A DNA stretch of 64,000 nucleotides from Nocardioides marmoribigeumensis (GCF_031458325.1 NZ_JAVDYG010000001.1:3906001-3970000); one strand, 5' to 3'; shown: positions 31,671 to 40,890, counted from the first letter of the stretch. Program-made: numbers and translations. Notes: generated from the letters alone by a model not told the origin.

Positions 31671-33341
31671 CTACTGGCCGAGCTCGACGCGCTGACCGAC
31701 GCGCAGGCGGCCGTCGACCTCGAAGGTCAGCTCGACGGCCCCCGTGACGAGTCCGGTGTCCTGGTCGACGTAGTGCAGGCGCAGGCTCATCGGCTTGAGG
31801 GGCGGGGAGTAGGGCGTCGAGAAGCGGTTGATCGTGGGCTGCTCCTCGACCCCGCCGGACGTGCCGAGCTGGTCGACGACCGTCCACGTGACCTTGTCGG
31901 TGTCGGTGTTCCACACCACGAAGGGACCGTCGGGGTCGTGCCAGTGGCCGTAGCTCACCGACCCGGGCGGCAGGTCCGGGATGCCGTCGTCCCAGGGCTG
32001 GTCCTCGTGGCCGCGGGTCGCGCGCAGCAGGTCGATGTCGTCGATGCCGAGGTAGCCGAGCATCGCGTCGGGCTGGTGCACCACCACGTGGACCGGCGTG
32101 CCCGGCTCCTGCTCGTCGACGACCTTGCGCACCTGGGCGCCGCGCTCGGTCGGTGAGACCCCCGACGGGTTGGTCACCATGCCGCCGAAGAGCGACTTGA
32201 AGTCCGGGTCGGCGCCGCCGGTGAAGGTCAGGCCGTCCACCTCGACCAGCTTGCGGTCGACGACGTCGGCGCCGAACTTCTTCAGCTGGTCGACCGTCGT
32301 GGTGGAGTCGTGGTCGCCCTTCGCCGCCACGACCGGGATCGTGGGGGAGGCCTCCGCCTCGCCGCGGACGAACCCCTCCTCGCCGACCGTGCCGTTGGAG
32401 CTGACGTCCCCGGAGATGGTGCGGGCGGCGAAGGCGTCCTTGCCCAGCAGACGCACGAGCTCGGCGTACAGCCCGCGACGGACGTGGGTGCCCACGAGGC
32501 TGCCCTGGGGGTCGGCCTCGGCGAGCACGACCACCTCGCCCTCGCGCGGCGCGAGCCGGCTGCTCGCGGCCGGGAGGACGCTCGCGATCGAGGCGGCGGC
32601 CTCCTCCTCGTAGTGCGCGCCGCGCTCCTTGAGTCGCCGGACGTTCTTCTCGATGAACGGCTGGACCTGCTCGGCCACCTCGCGGGCCTGGGGGCTGGTG
32701 AAGGACAGCTCCGGCCGGGCGTCGAGCGGGTAGAGCCGCGGGGCGGGGTCGCTGCCGGGCCACGTGGCGTACTGCACCGCGGCGAAGGCGCTCGAGCCGA
32801 CCAGCATCGCGGCGCCGGTGGCCGTCACGGCCAGGACGCGACGGCGCCGGTCGTAGCGGCTCAGCCGCGGCAGGAGGATCAGCGTCAGCACGACCCCGCC
32901 GGCCACACCCACGAGGCCGGCCCGGGTGAGGAAGCCCTCCTGGAACCGGTCGGTCAGCTGGCGGGCGTAGGCGCGCCCGACCGCCGCGGGATCGTTGAGG
33001 GACTGGGCGTTGACCTTGAGGAACGCCGGGTCGATGTACGACGCGAGGGTGCCGCCGGCGTCGGGCGGTCCGGTCACGCGCAGGTTGGCACCGAGCCCCA
33101 GCGGCCCCGTGCGGTCCCAGAACACCGAGCCGAGGACGCCGGTGTCGAGCACCGAGTAGCCGTTGTGGACCAGCGTGACCTCGACCGGGACCGTGCCGAG
33201 CCGGTCGGGGAAGCGCAAGCCCTCGACGGTGCGCTGGACGATGAGCGGGGCGGTGGCCAGGACGGTCAGGAGGCCCAGGCCGAGCGCCCACGCCGCCCAC
33301 CTCGCGGCTCGCCTGGTGCGGGTGCGGTCGCGTCCGGCCAT
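31671..33341 (-). CDS. membrane-anchored metallophosphoesterase
   Basis: The 556-residue protein has an N-terminal membrane helix (WAAWALGLGLLTVLATAPLIV), a second and third helix around residues 155-205, and an extracytoplasmic calcineurin-like domain: SGDVSSNG, VVAAKGDHDS, VHVVVHQPDAMLG and YGHWHDPDG supply the metal-binding D, N, H and GHxH elements (the first D-x-H motif is altered). It is a family often annotated only as a metallophosphoesterase; substrate is unknown. It ends 5 bases from the convergent add stop. Confidence 0.85.
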   Translation of the reverse strand: MAGRDRTRTRRAARWAAWALGLGLLTVLATAPLIVQRTVEGLRFPDRLGTVPVEVTLVHNGYSVLDTGVLGSVFWDRTGPLGLGANLRVTGPPDAGGTLASYIDPAFLKVNAQSLNDPAAVGRAYARQLTDRFQEGFLTRAGLVGVAGGVVLTLILLPRLSRYDRRRRVLAVTATGAAMLVGSSAFAAVQYATWPGSDPAPRLYPLDARPELSFTSPQAREVAEQVQPFIEKNVRRLKERGAHYEEEAAASIASVLPAASSRLAPREGEVVVLAEADPQGSLVGTHVRRGLYAELVRLLGKDAFAARTISGDVSSNGTVGEEGFVRGEAEASPTIPVVAAKGDHDSTTTVDQLKKFGADVVDRKLVEVDGLTFTGGADPDFKSLFGGMVTNPSGVSPTERGAQVRKVVDEQEPGTPVHVVVHQPDAMLGYLGIDDIDLLRATRGHEDQPWDDGIPDLPPGSVSYGHWHDPDGPFVVWNTDTDKVTWTVVDQLGTSGGVEEQPTINRFSTPYSPPLKPMSLRLHYVDQDTGLVTGAVELTFEVDGRLRVGQRVELGQ

Positions 33342-33493
33342 CCCTCCACGTTAGGGGCTCGGCCCAGGAGGACGAGGGCGAACGCGACGGGGAGCACCCG
33401 GATCCCGCCTCGTGGTGTGCCGGCGCCGGCCACATCCCACGTCAACCCGGCGCTGTCCGAGCTGCGCTGCGAGACGCGGCTGACCGCTGGCGG

Positions 33494-33570
33494 TGGCGCC
33501 CCCGGCAGGACTCGAACCCGCGCCACGCCGGGTAGAAACCGGCTGCTCTATCCACCTGAGCTACGGAGGC
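33494..33570 (-). tRNA. tRNA-Arg (UCU)
   Basis: On the minus strand: acceptor GCCTCCG/CGGGGGC, D arm GCTC-AGGTGGATA-GAGC, anticodon arm GCCGG-TTTCTAC-CCGGC with anticodon UCU (codon AGA), T arm GCGGG-TTCGAGT-CCTGC, discriminator G and encoded CCA. AGA is rare in such a GC-rich genome. Confidence 0.95.
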
Positions 33571-33629
33571 CTGAGGAGAACCCTAGCGAGGGACGGCGCG
33601 TTGTCGGTGGCTGCCGCCAGGGTCGACCC

Positions 33630-33858
33630 ATGGGGGGACACCACACCAAGGACAAGCGCAACGGCGACCTCGGGGCCGCCGAGGTCTACGGGCTCGCTCG
33701 AGGTCCAGTTGCGGTCGGGATGGTCCGACCGCCACGGGGTCCATCACGCGCCCCCGACGCGTCATCGGCAGAGCGTCGAGCTGCGGGTCACGCCGAGCCG
33801 CGACGGCCAGGTTGCGGGCGTCCTCCGGGGCGGCGACTTCCGGACCATGCCGGACTAG
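33630..33858 (+). pseudogene. remnant of a PD-(D/E)XK nuclease-like protein (group I intron-associated endonuclease family)
   Basis: One frame from ATG 33630 gives MGGHHTKDKRNGDLGAAEVYGL, which resembles the N-terminus HHTKxKGDLGVAK of this family; a second frame then gives LEVQLRSGWSDRHGVHHAP and, without the usual middle part, SVELRVTPSRDGQVAGVLRGGDFRTMPD with a stop, which resembles the family's C-terminus. A frameshift near 33695 and two deletions would explain it. It lies beside tRNA-Arg. The assignment rests on remembered family patterns. Confidence 0.5.
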
Positions 33859-34760
33859 GAGATCGCAGCCCGCCCGGCGGCGAGCAGCGCGTGCGTCACG
33901 GCCTCGACCGTGGGCGTGCGGCTGCGGCGGGTGAGGAGGAAGACCTCGCGCCCGACCGGCGCCTCGAGGGGGCGTACGACGACCCCGGGCGCCCCGAGGC
34001 CCAGCACCAGCTCGGGCAGCAGCGCACCCGCACCCGTGGTGCGCACGAGCTCGAGCAGGATGAGGAAGTCGTCGGAGGTGTGGCGCACGTCGGGCTCGAA
34101 CCCGCCGACCTGGCGGCACGCCCGCAGGTGCATCGCGTGGTGGCCCGTGCCGGGCTGGCAGGCCGCCCACGGCAGGTCGGCCAGGTCCGCGAGGGACACG
34201 TGGGTGTCGGCGGCGCGGGGGTGGTCGGCCGGGAGCACCACGTTGATCGGCTCGCGCAGCACGGTCTCGCGGCGCAGCTCGGGGTGGAGCGCGCGCGGCT
34301 GCTCCTCGTACTCGTCGCCGACCAGCACGTCGAGCTGGTGCAGCCGCAGGGCCGGCACCGCCTGCTCGACCTCGAGCTCGGTGGCCTCCACCCGGATGCC
34401 GGGGTGCTCGTCGGCCAGGTCGCGGATGGTGGGCGCGACGACGCGCAGGAAGGCCGACTGGAAGGCCGAGACCCGCACGGTGCCCTCGAGGCGCCCGGCG
34501 GCGACGGCGGCGACCTCGGCAGCGGCGGCCTCCGCGCCCTCGAGCAGGGTGTCGGCGTGGCCGACCAGCACGTGGCCGGCCTCGGTGAGGCGGACGTTGC
34601 GTCCGACGCGCTCGAGCAGCCGGGCCCCGGCCTCGCGCTCGAGGACGGCCAGCTGCTGGGAGACCGCCGAGGGCGTGTAGCCGAGGGCGCCGGCCGCGGC
34701 GTGGATCGTGCCGCGCACGTGCACCTCGCGCAGCAGGCGGAGACGGTGGAGGTCCAGCAT
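33855..34760 (-). CDS. LysR-family transcriptional regulator
   Basis: The 301-residue regulator has the LysR winged helix at its start (LDLHRLRLLREVHVRGTIHAAAGALGYTPSAVSQQLAVLEREAGARLLERVGRNVRLTEAG) and the substrate-binding fold after residue 90 (VRVSAFQSAFLRVVAPTIRDL to VVRPLEAPVGREVFLLTR). It is divergent from a DMT transporter gene, the normal arrangement for a LysR protein controlling its neighbour. Palindromes in the gap (34761-34814) may be its sites. Confidence 0.93.
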   Translation of the reverse strand: MLDLHRLRLLREVHVRGTIHAAAGALGYTPSAVSQQLAVLEREAGARLLERVGRNVRLTEAGHVLVGHADTLLEGAEAAAAEVAAVAAGRLEGTVRVSAFQSAFLRVVAPTIRDLADEHPGIRVEATELEVEQAVPALRLHQLDVLVGDEYEEQPRALHPELRRETVLREPINVVLPADHPRAADTHVSLADLADLPWAACQPGTGHHAMHLRACRQVGGFEPDVRHTSDDFLILLELVRTTGAGALLPELVLGLGAPGVVVRPLEAPVGREVFLLTRRSRTPTVEAVTHALLAAGRAAIS

Positions 34761-34814
34761 CCGTTCAGATTACCTTCACGATGTCGTGCAGCAACCCGAG
34801 GTGGACCTGAACGG
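34761..34814. promoter_or_regulatory. nested inverted repeats in the lysR/DMT gap
   Basis: CCGTTCAG (34761-34768) and CTGAACGG (34807-34814) are perfect inverted copies, and CACGA-tg-TCGTG (34777-34788) is a perfect palindrome between them. This is a reasonable recognition and activation site pair for the LysR protein. Confidence 0.45.
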
Positions 34815-34837
34815 TCGCGCGCCCCGACGCTGGACCC

Positions 34838-35752
34838 ATGGGACCCCTCGCCTGCCTGCTCTCCGCGGTCGGCTTCGGCCTCATGGCCGTCCTCGCGTCG
34901 CTGTCGTACGACGACGGGGTGGGGCTCGACGCGTTCCTCCTGGTGCGCTTCGGGCTGGCCGGCGTGGTGCTCGTGGCCCTCGCGCAGGCCCAGGGCCGGC
35001 TGCGCCACCTGACCCGTCGGACGGTCGTGACCGCGCTGCTCATGGGAGGCGTGGGCTACGTCGCGCAGGCGGGGCTCTACCTCTCCGCCCTGAGGTTCGT
35101 CGACGCCTCGCAGGTCGCGCTGGTCTTCTGCTGCTACCCCCTGCTGGTGATGGTCTCCGCCGTGCTGACCCGGCGCGAGCGGGCGTCCGGGCGACGCGTC
35201 GCGGCACTCGGGGTCGCCCTGGTCGGCGTCGCGCTGGTGCTCGGCGGCGCGGGCTCCTTCGACCCGGTCGGGTCCGCGCTCGCCTTCGGCGCGGCCGTCG
35301 TCTACACCGGCTACATCCTCGTGGGGGACCGCGTGAGGGCCGACCCGATCGCGTTCGCCGCCGTCGTGTGCTGCGGGGCGACCGGCACCCTGCTGGCCTC
35401 GTCGGCCGTGCGCGGGCTGCCCGACCTCGCCCTGGCGCCGCGCGCGTGGCTCTGGCTGGTCCTGGTGGCGCTGGCGTGCACCGTGGCGCCGATCATCGCC
35501 TTCTTCGTGGGGCTGGCCCGGGTCGGTCCGTCGGTGGCCTCCCTGCTCTCGCTGCTGGAGCCCGTCGTCACCGTGGGCAGCGCCGCGCTCGTGCTCGGCG
35601 AGGCGCTGGGCCCCTGGCAGGTGGCCGGCGGTGCGTGCGTGCTGGCGAGTGCCGCAGTCGTCCAGTGGCCCGCCCGTGCCAGGCGGCGCCGGTCACCTCT
35701 CGCCGTGGCGGGGTGGCCTGTTCAGGTGGAGCCTGCCACGATCGAGGGATGA
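34838..35752 (+). CDS. DMT-superfamily (EamA) transporter
   Basis: The 304-residue protein has ten hydrophobic segments in two EamA repeats (the first around FGLMAVLASLSYDDGVGLDAFLLVRFGLAGVVLVAL, the second from SALAFGAAVVYTGYILVGDR to SVASLLSLLEPVVTVGSAALVLGEALG), the layout of drug/metabolite exporters. It overlaps egtB by ATGA and is divergent from lysR. Substrate unknown; amino acid or metabolite export is typical. Confidence 0.9.
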   Translation: MGPLACLLSAVGFGLMAVLASLSYDDGVGLDAFLLVRFGLAGVVLVALAQAQGRLRHLTRRTVVTALLMGGVGYVAQAGLYLSALRFVDASQVALVFCCYPLLVMVSAVLTRRERASGRRVAALGVALVGVALVLGGAGSFDPVGSALAFGAAVVYTGYILVGDRVRADPIAFAAVVCCGATGTLLASSAVRGLPDLALAPRAWLWLVLVALACTVAPIIAFFVGLARVGPSVASLLSLLEPVVTVGSAALVLGEALGPWQVAGGACVLASAAVVQWPARARRRRSPLAVAGWPVQVEPATIEG

Positions 35753-37005
35753 GCGACTCGGACGCCCTGCTCGCCCGCTTCGACGAGGTCCGCGCCCACA
35801 CCGAGCGCCTCGCCGCCCCGCTGTCCCCCGAGGACCAGACGGTGCAGTCGATGCCCGACGTGTCGCCGACCAAGTGGCACCGCGCGCACGTCACCTGGTT
35901 CTTCGAGACCTTCCTGCTCGCCGAGGCCGACCCGGGCTTCACGCCCTTCCAGGACCAGTACTGGTTCCTGTTCAACAGCTACTACGAGGGCGTCGGGCCC
36001 CGCTACCAGCGCGCGATGCGGGGAGCGATCACCCGGCCGGGCGCGCACGACGTCGGTCTCTACCGCCGTCACGTCGACGACCGCGTGACCGACCTGCTCG
36101 CGCGGGTCGACGAGGGCACGCTGGACAAGGTCCGCCCCGTCCTCGAGCTCGGCTTCCACCACGAGCAGCAGCACCAGGAGCTGCTCCTGATGGACATCAA
36201 GCACGTGCTCAGCCTCAACCCCCTGCGCCCGGTGTACGCCGGGTCGCCGGCGGACCCGGGCGTGCCCGACCGCCTCCGCTGGGTCTCCTTCGAGGGCGGG
36301 CTGGTCGAGATCGGGCACGAGGGTCCCGGGGCCGGGTTCTCCTACGACAACGAGCTGCCCCGGCACGCGTCGTACGTCGGCCCCTACCGGCTCGCGGACC
36401 GGCTGGTCACCAACGGGGAGTGGCTGGCGTTCCTCGCCGACGGCGGCTACCACCGCCACGAGCTGTGGCTCTCCGACGGCTGGAGCAGGGTGCAGGCGGA
36501 GGGCTGGGAGGCGCCGCTCTACTGGACGCGTGCCGACGACGGGAGCTGGCTCGAGCACACGCTGCACGGCACGCACCCGGTCGACCCGGCGGCGCCGGTC
36601 TGCCACGTCAGCCACTACGAGGCCGACGCCTACGCGACCTGGGCGGGCAAGCGGCTGCCGACCGAGGCCGAGTGGGAGCACGCCGCGACGGTGTCGGGCG
36701 CGGTCGAGCCCGCGGTGAACGCGCTGCACCCGCGCGCGGCCGGGCCGGCGACGGGCGGCCTGCGGCAGATGCTGGGGGACTGCTGGGAGTGGACCGGCTC
36801 GGCCTACCTGCCCTACCCCGGGTTCCGGCCCGCCGAGGGCGCGATCGGGGAGTACAACGGCAAGTTCATGTCCGGCCAGATGGTGCTGCGCGGAGGCTGC
36901 GCGCTGACCCCGCCGGGCCACACCCGGGCGACCTACCGCAACTTCTACCCGCCCGGCGCGCGCTGGCCGGTGACCGGCGTGCGGCTCGCCGACGACGCCC
37001 GGTGA
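35749..37005 (+). CDS. egtB: EgtB-type hercynine oxygenase/ergothioneine-like sulfoxide synthase
   Basis: EgtB uses a non-haem iron to couple hercynine with a thiol (gamma-glutamylcysteine or cysteine). The 418-residue product has the N-terminal DinB-like domain with KWHRAH (H47) and HHEQQHQE (H138 and H142) as the iron ligands, and the C-terminal formylglycine-generating-like domain (YVGPYRLADRLVTNGEWLAFLADGGY, TWAGKRLPTEAEWEHAA, LRGGCALTPPGHTRATYRNFYPP). The other egt genes are not nearby. It overlaps the transporter before it and the HAD gene after it. Confidence 0.9.
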   Translation: MSDSDALLARFDEVRAHTERLAAPLSPEDQTVQSMPDVSPTKWHRAHVTWFFETFLLAEADPGFTPFQDQYWFLFNSYYEGVGPRYQRAMRGAITRPGAHDVGLYRRHVDDRVTDLLARVDEGTLDKVRPVLELGFHHEQQHQELLLMDIKHVLSLNPLRPVYAGSPADPGVPDRLRWVSFEGGLVEIGHEGPGAGFSYDNELPRHASYVGPYRLADRLVTNGEWLAFLADGGYHRHELWLSDGWSRVQAEGWEAPLYWTRADDGSWLEHTLHGTHPVDPAAPVCHVSHYEADAYATWAGKRLPTEAEWEHAATVSGAVEPAVNALHPRAAGPATGGLRQMLGDCWEWTGSAYLPYPGFRPAEGAIGEYNGKFMSGQMVLRGGCALTPPGHTRATYRNFYPPGARWPVTGVRLADDAR

Positions 37006-37610
37006 CGCCCTCGGCCGTGGTCTGGGACCTCGGCAACGTGCTCATCGACTGGCAGCCGGCGCTCGCCGTGGCGGAGGGCGTCGGTGACGACGAGGCCCGC
37101 CGGTTCCTCTCCGGCTTCGACTTCCTCGCCTGGAACCACCGGATGGACGCCGGGGAGACGACCTGGCAGGACGCGGAGGACGAGCTGGCCCGCACCCACC
37201 CGCAGTGGGCCGCGCACGCTCGCGCCTACCGCGCCCACTTCGCGCACTCGCTCGCCGGTGAGGTGCCCGGGACGCGGGCGCTGGTGGAGACCCTGCACGC
37301 CGCGGGCGTGCGCCAGTGGGGCCTGACCAACTGGTCGGAGGAGCTCTACCCCCACGCGCCGGGGCGGTTCGAGGTGCTGGCGCTCCTGGAGGACGTCGTC
37401 GTCTCCGGCCGGGAGCGGCTGGCCAAGCCCGACCCGCGGATCTTCGCGGTCCTCGTGGAGCGGACCGGGCTCGCCGCCGGTGACCTCGTCCTCGTCGACG
37501 ACCGGCCGGCCAACGTGGCGGCCGGGGTCGCGGCCGGGCTCCACGGCGTGGTGTTCACCGACGCCGACGCCCTCCGGGTGGACCTGCGCGCACTCGGCCT
37601 GCCGGCCTAG
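37002..37610 (+). CDS. HAD-superfamily hydrolase
   Basis: The 202-residue protein starts with a GTG overlapping the egtB stop. Motif I is VVWDLGNVLI (the D-x-G variant rather than D-x-D), motif II TN in WGLTNWSEE, motif III K in RLAKPDPRIF and motif IV the acidic pair in VLVDDRPANV. This resembles the YihX/haloacid-dehalogenase-like group of sugar phosphatases. The altered second aspartate (glycine) in motif I may reduce phosphatase activity. Confidence 0.88.
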   Translation: MTPSAVVWDLGNVLIDWQPALAVAEGVGDDEARRFLSGFDFLAWNHRMDAGETTWQDAEDELARTHPQWAAHARAYRAHFAHSLAGEVPGTRALVETLHAAGVRQWGLTNWSEELYPHAPGRFEVLALLEDVVVSGRERLAKPDPRIFAVLVERTGLAAGDLVLVDDRPANVAAGVAAGLHGVVFTDADALRVDLRALGLPA

Positions 37611-37620
37611 GGCGCCGGGC

Positions 37621-39033
37621 TCAGCGCAGGGACGCCATCCAGGCCTCGATCGCGTCGGGCTCGCGGGGGAGTGCCTCGGAGAGGTTGCGGGCACCGTCGG
37701 CGGTGACCAGGAGGTCGTCCTCGATGCGGATGCCGATGCCGCGCATCTCCTCCGGCACGAGCAGGTCGTCCTCCTGGAAGTAGAGCCCGGGCTCGACGGT
37801 CAGGCACATGCCCTCGGCCAGCTCGCCCTGGGTCGAAGCGTCGGCCGCGGCGCGGCCGCAGTCGTGGACGTCCATGCCGAGCATGTGGCTGGTGCTGTGC
37901 AGCGTCCAGCGCTTGTAGACCTGGCTCTCGGGCGCGAGCGCCTCCTCCGCCGAGCACGGCAGCAGCCCGAGGTCCTCCAGCCCGTGGGCCAGGACGGTCA
38001 TCGCGGCCTCGTGGGCGTCCTGGAACCGAGCGCCCGGACGCACCTTGTCGATGCCGGCCCGCTGGGCCTGCAGGACGAGCGCGTAGAGGTCGCGCTGCAG
38101 GGGGGTGAACCGACCGTCGACCGGCAGCGTGCGCGTGACGTCGGCGGTGTGGAGGCTGGTGGCCTCGACGCCCATGTCGAGCAGCACCAGCGTGCCGGGC
38201 GTGATCGGGCCGGTGTTGTCGATCCAGTGCAGCGTCGTCGCGTGACGACCGCCGCCGACGATCGAGTCGTAGCCGATGTCGTTGCCCATCGCGCGCGCCC
38301 GGCGGAAGAACGTGCCCTCGATCCAGCGCTCGCCGTGCCGCAGCGCGTTGTCCCACTCGCGCACCGCGTCCTCGAACCCGAGGGTGGTGATGTCGCAGGC
38401 CTCCTGGAGCCGCTCGACCTCCCACTCGTCCTTGACCAGGCGCAGCTCGGACAGGACACGGTCGAGCTCGGCGTCGCGGCCCTCGTCGCCGGGGACCAGC
38501 GCGTCGACCCGGGCGTCCACCCCGCGCAGCACCCGGGTCTTGGCGTCGCCGCGCAGGTCGTCCTCGAGGCGGTCGATGTGACGGCACTCGAGCCCGAGGG
38601 AGTCCGAGATCTCGCCCAGGGAGGGGCGCCGCCCGGCCCACAGCTCGCCGTACACCCGGTCGCGGAAGAACTCGTCGGTGTCGCGCGAGGAGCGCGGCCG
38701 CGCGTAGAGCACCGCCTCGCCCGCGGTCAGCACGAGGACGGCGTCGCTGGTCTGGTTGCCGGTCAGGTGGGTGTGCGCGGTGTGCGGCCGGAAGCGGAAG
38801 TCGGTGTCGTTGGACCGCTGCTTGTAGGTGCCCGCCGGGATGACCAGGCGCTCGTCGGGCAGCAGGTCGGCCAGCGCGGAGCGTCGGCGCGCGGCGTGGT
38901 CGGCGACCGGGTGGCGGGGCAGGTCCAGCTCGCGGTCGCCCCAGCCCGTGCGCATGAAGTCGGCATAGGCCGGTGCGACGGGGAGGTCGTGGGACTCGGT
39001 GCCGGGCGTCTGGTCCTGCTGCTCCTCGCTCAT
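37621..39033 (-). CDS. pepP: aminopeptidase P family protein (Xaa-Pro aminopeptidase)
   Basis: The 470-residue enzyme removes N-terminal residues ahead of proline. The N-terminal creatinase-like domain contains RSNDTDFRFRPHTAHTHLTGN, and the pita-bread metal site is complete: D in VLLDMGVEA, D in TADVTRTLP, H in LHSTSHMLGMD, E in LTVEPGLYF and E in GIRIEDDLLV. The start at 39033 overlaps the LuxR gene's stop (ATGA), so the two may be co-transcribed. Confidence 0.94.
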   Translation of the reverse strand: MSEEQQDQTPGTESHDLPVAPAYADFMRTGWGDRELDLPRHPVADHAARRRSALADLLPDERLVIPAGTYKQRSNDTDFRFRPHTAHTHLTGNQTSDAVLVLTAGEAVLYARPRSSRDTDEFFRDRVYGELWAGRRPSLGEISDSLGLECRHIDRLEDDLRGDAKTRVLRGVDARVDALVPGDEGRDAELDRVLSELRLVKDEWEVERLQEACDITTLGFEDAVREWDNALRHGERWIEGTFFRRARAMGNDIGYDSIVGGGRHATTLHWIDNTGPITPGTLVLLDMGVEATSLHTADVTRTLPVDGRFTPLQRDLYALVLQAQRAGIDKVRPGARFQDAHEAAMTVLAHGLEDLGLLPCSAEEALAPESQVYKRWTLHSTSHMLGMDVHDCGRAAADASTQGELAEGMCLTVEPGLYFQEDDLLVPEEMRGIGIRIEDDLLVTADGARNLSEALPREPDAIEAWMASLR

Positions 39034-40013
39034 CCCTCCACTCTAGATCGGGCGAGCCACGTCGCCGCCTGGGTGCGGTTGTCCAGGTCGAGCTTGGTGA
39101 GGATGCGGCTGACGTGGTTGCGCGCGGTCACCGGCGAGATCACCAGGCGCTCGGCGATCTCGCGGTTGGTCAGCCCCTCGGCGACGAGCGCGAGGACCTC
39201 GCGCTCGCGGGCCGAGAGCTCCGGGACGACCGGCGGCGCCGCTGCCGGCTGGGGCACCGTCGCCGGGGTCGTGCTCCTCGGCAGCACGGTGGCGGTCAGG
39301 CCGCCCGCCAGCAGCAGGGCCCCGAGGACGTCCAGGGCATCGGCACCCCGCGCCCAGACCAGGCGGCCGCCCACCGAGAGCGTGGCGAAGCCGGCCGCGG
39401 CCCAGAGCACCGGCGCGAGCCGCCCGCGGTCCTCGCGCCGCCGGGCCCGCAGCGCCACGGCGACGGGCACCAGCAGGAGCGGGGCCTGCAGCACCCAGTC
39501 CCCGAGGGCGTCCACGCGGCCGGCCCAGCCGACGGGCAGCAGGCCCAGCGGGTTGGGCTCGTTCGAGGAGTCCGAGGTGCCGGAGACCAGGCTCCACGCC
39601 CCGACCACCGCGACCTGGGCGGCCACCACGACCGCGACGACGAGGCGCCAGCGCGCGGAGGGCAGGCGCCCGTCCGGCAGCAGGACGAGGGTGAGCAGCG
39701 TGAGTGGCACGACGAGGGCCCCGGCGCGGTCGGCCAGCCAGGCCGCCCACGCATCGCCGTGCCCGGCCTCCAGCAGCTGGGTGGCCAGGCTCATCGCGAC
39801 GAAGAGCAGCGCGACGGTCTGCAGCAGCCAGCCCACCGGGTTGCGCGGTTGCAGGCCGGCGCAGAGGGCGCCGGGCACCGCGAGCGCGACCGAGACCAGC
39901 ACCAGCTTCCACAGCGCGGATTCCTGGCTCAGCGCGACCGCGACCAGGAGCGCGGACAGCACCAGCACGACAGCCGCCGTGGCGGCCGCGACCGGGAGGC
40001 GGACGGAGCGCAC
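39030..40013 (-). CDS. membrane-bound LuxR-type regulator
   Basis: The 327-residue protein has seven or eight hydrophobic helices in the first 250 residues and a LuxR helix-turn-helix at the C-terminus (VPELSAREREVLALVAEGLTNREIAERLVISPVTARNHVSRILTKLDLDNRTQAATWL). DNA binding directly from the membrane makes it a one-component sensor; its signal is unknown. A membrane-anchored LuxR domain with no kinase is less common than the soluble type. It is followed by pepP with an ATGA overlap. Confidence 0.88.
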   Translation of the reverse strand: MRSVRLPVAAATAAVVLVLSALLVAVALSQESALWKLVLVSVALAVPGALCAGLQPRNPVGWLLQTVALLFVAMSLATQLLEAGHGDAWAAWLADRAGALVVPLTLLTLVLLPDGRLPSARWRLVVAVVVAAQVAVVGAWSLVSGTSDSSNEPNPLGLLPVGWAGRVDALGDWVLQAPLLLVPVAVALRARRREDRGRLAPVLWAAAGFATLSVGGRLVWARGADALDVLGALLLAGGLTATVLPRSTTPATVPQPAAAPPVVPELSAREREVLALVAEGLTNREIAERLVISPVTARNHVSRILTKLDLDNRTQAATWLARSRVEG

Positions 40014-40023
40014 GCGACCAGTA

Positions 40024-40776
40024 TCAGGCGTCCTGGTCGACCTGTCTCCCGTCCCGGCGGGTGCTCGGGCCGGCCACCCAGGAGGCCTGCGGCAGCCGCA
40101 GCACGTGGACCCCCAGCCACGCGAGGGAGACGGCCAGGAGCAGGTGCGGCTCGAGCACGCCGTACGACGGGAGGAGGAAGTCCCACACCAGGAACGTCGC
40201 GAGCAGGACCAGCGGGACGCGCGGCAGCGACCGGCCGCGGAGCCCGGCCGCCACCAGGACGAGCAGCCCGAGGAAGGACCCGAGCAGGTGCGGCAGCAGG
40301 GCGGTCAGCATCGTCCCGGTGTGCTCGAGGTAGGCCTCGTTGAGCGCGACCGCGGACCCGGTGCCGATCGCGTCCGGGCCGACGGTGCCGGCCGCGTAGC
40401 CGAGGGCGACCACGTTGTGGAACCCCCACATCCCCCACAGCACCAGCAGCACGGCGACGGCGCTCAGGCGCGGTGCGGCGAAGCGGGTGAGATGGGCCAG
40501 GCCGAGCAGCCCGAGGGGCAGCACCCCGAGGCTCAGCAGGAGCAGCGTCTGCTCGGTCACGTGGACCGCCCGGTGGTCGGCGCCCCAGACGATCTGAGCG
40601 CTGAAGTCGTCCAGCTCGGGGACGAGGAGCTCCCCGGCGTACTGCGCGAGGCCGTTGGTCAGGGCGGCCAGGACCAGGCAGAGGCCCGCGCCGACCCGGG
40701 CGGCCGCCGACAGCGGTGGTCCCGACCCGGGAGCGGCCGGCCGGAGGTCGGCGGTGGTGGAGGAAGTGGTCGTCAT
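40024..40776 (-). CDS. integral membrane protein, function unknown
   Basis: From ATG 40776 the 250-residue protein has about seven hydrophobic helices after a polar N-terminus. A run of conserved-looking H/W residues (AQIVWGADHRAVHVTEQTL, GMWGFHNVVALGYAA, NEAYLEHTGTMLTALLPHLLGSFLG) suggests a haem- or metal-linked membrane protein, but I cannot name the family. It lies ten bases upstream of the membrane LuxR gene in the same direction and may be in its operon. Confidence 0.7.
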   Translation of the reverse strand: MTTTSSTTADLRPAAPGSGPPLSAAARVGAGLCLVLAALTNGLAQYAGELLVPELDDFSAQIVWGADHRAVHVTEQTLLLLSLGVLPLGLLGLAHLTRFAAPRLSAVAVLLVLWGMWGFHNVVALGYAAGTVGPDAIGTGSAVALNEAYLEHTGTMLTALLPHLLGSFLGLLVLVAAGLRGRSLPRVPLVLLATFLVWDFLLPSYGVLEPHLLLAVSLAWLGVHVLRLPQASWVAGPSTRRDGRQVDQDA

Positions 40777-40890
40777 GCCGTCACCGTGGGCGCCGGAGCC
40801 GGTGCGGCGCATGGTGCACGTGCACCAATCCGGCAGGTGAGCGCCGCCGCGCCCTCCTCACGGAGCGGGTTGGAGGGCAGAGGTGCTGGA

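Noticed and set aside
32310-35012. Open frame of 900 codons on the plus strand
   Set aside because: It runs through the metallophosphoesterase, tRNA-Arg and lysR in antisense; only the short stretch near 33630 resembles a protein, and that is reported as a remnant.
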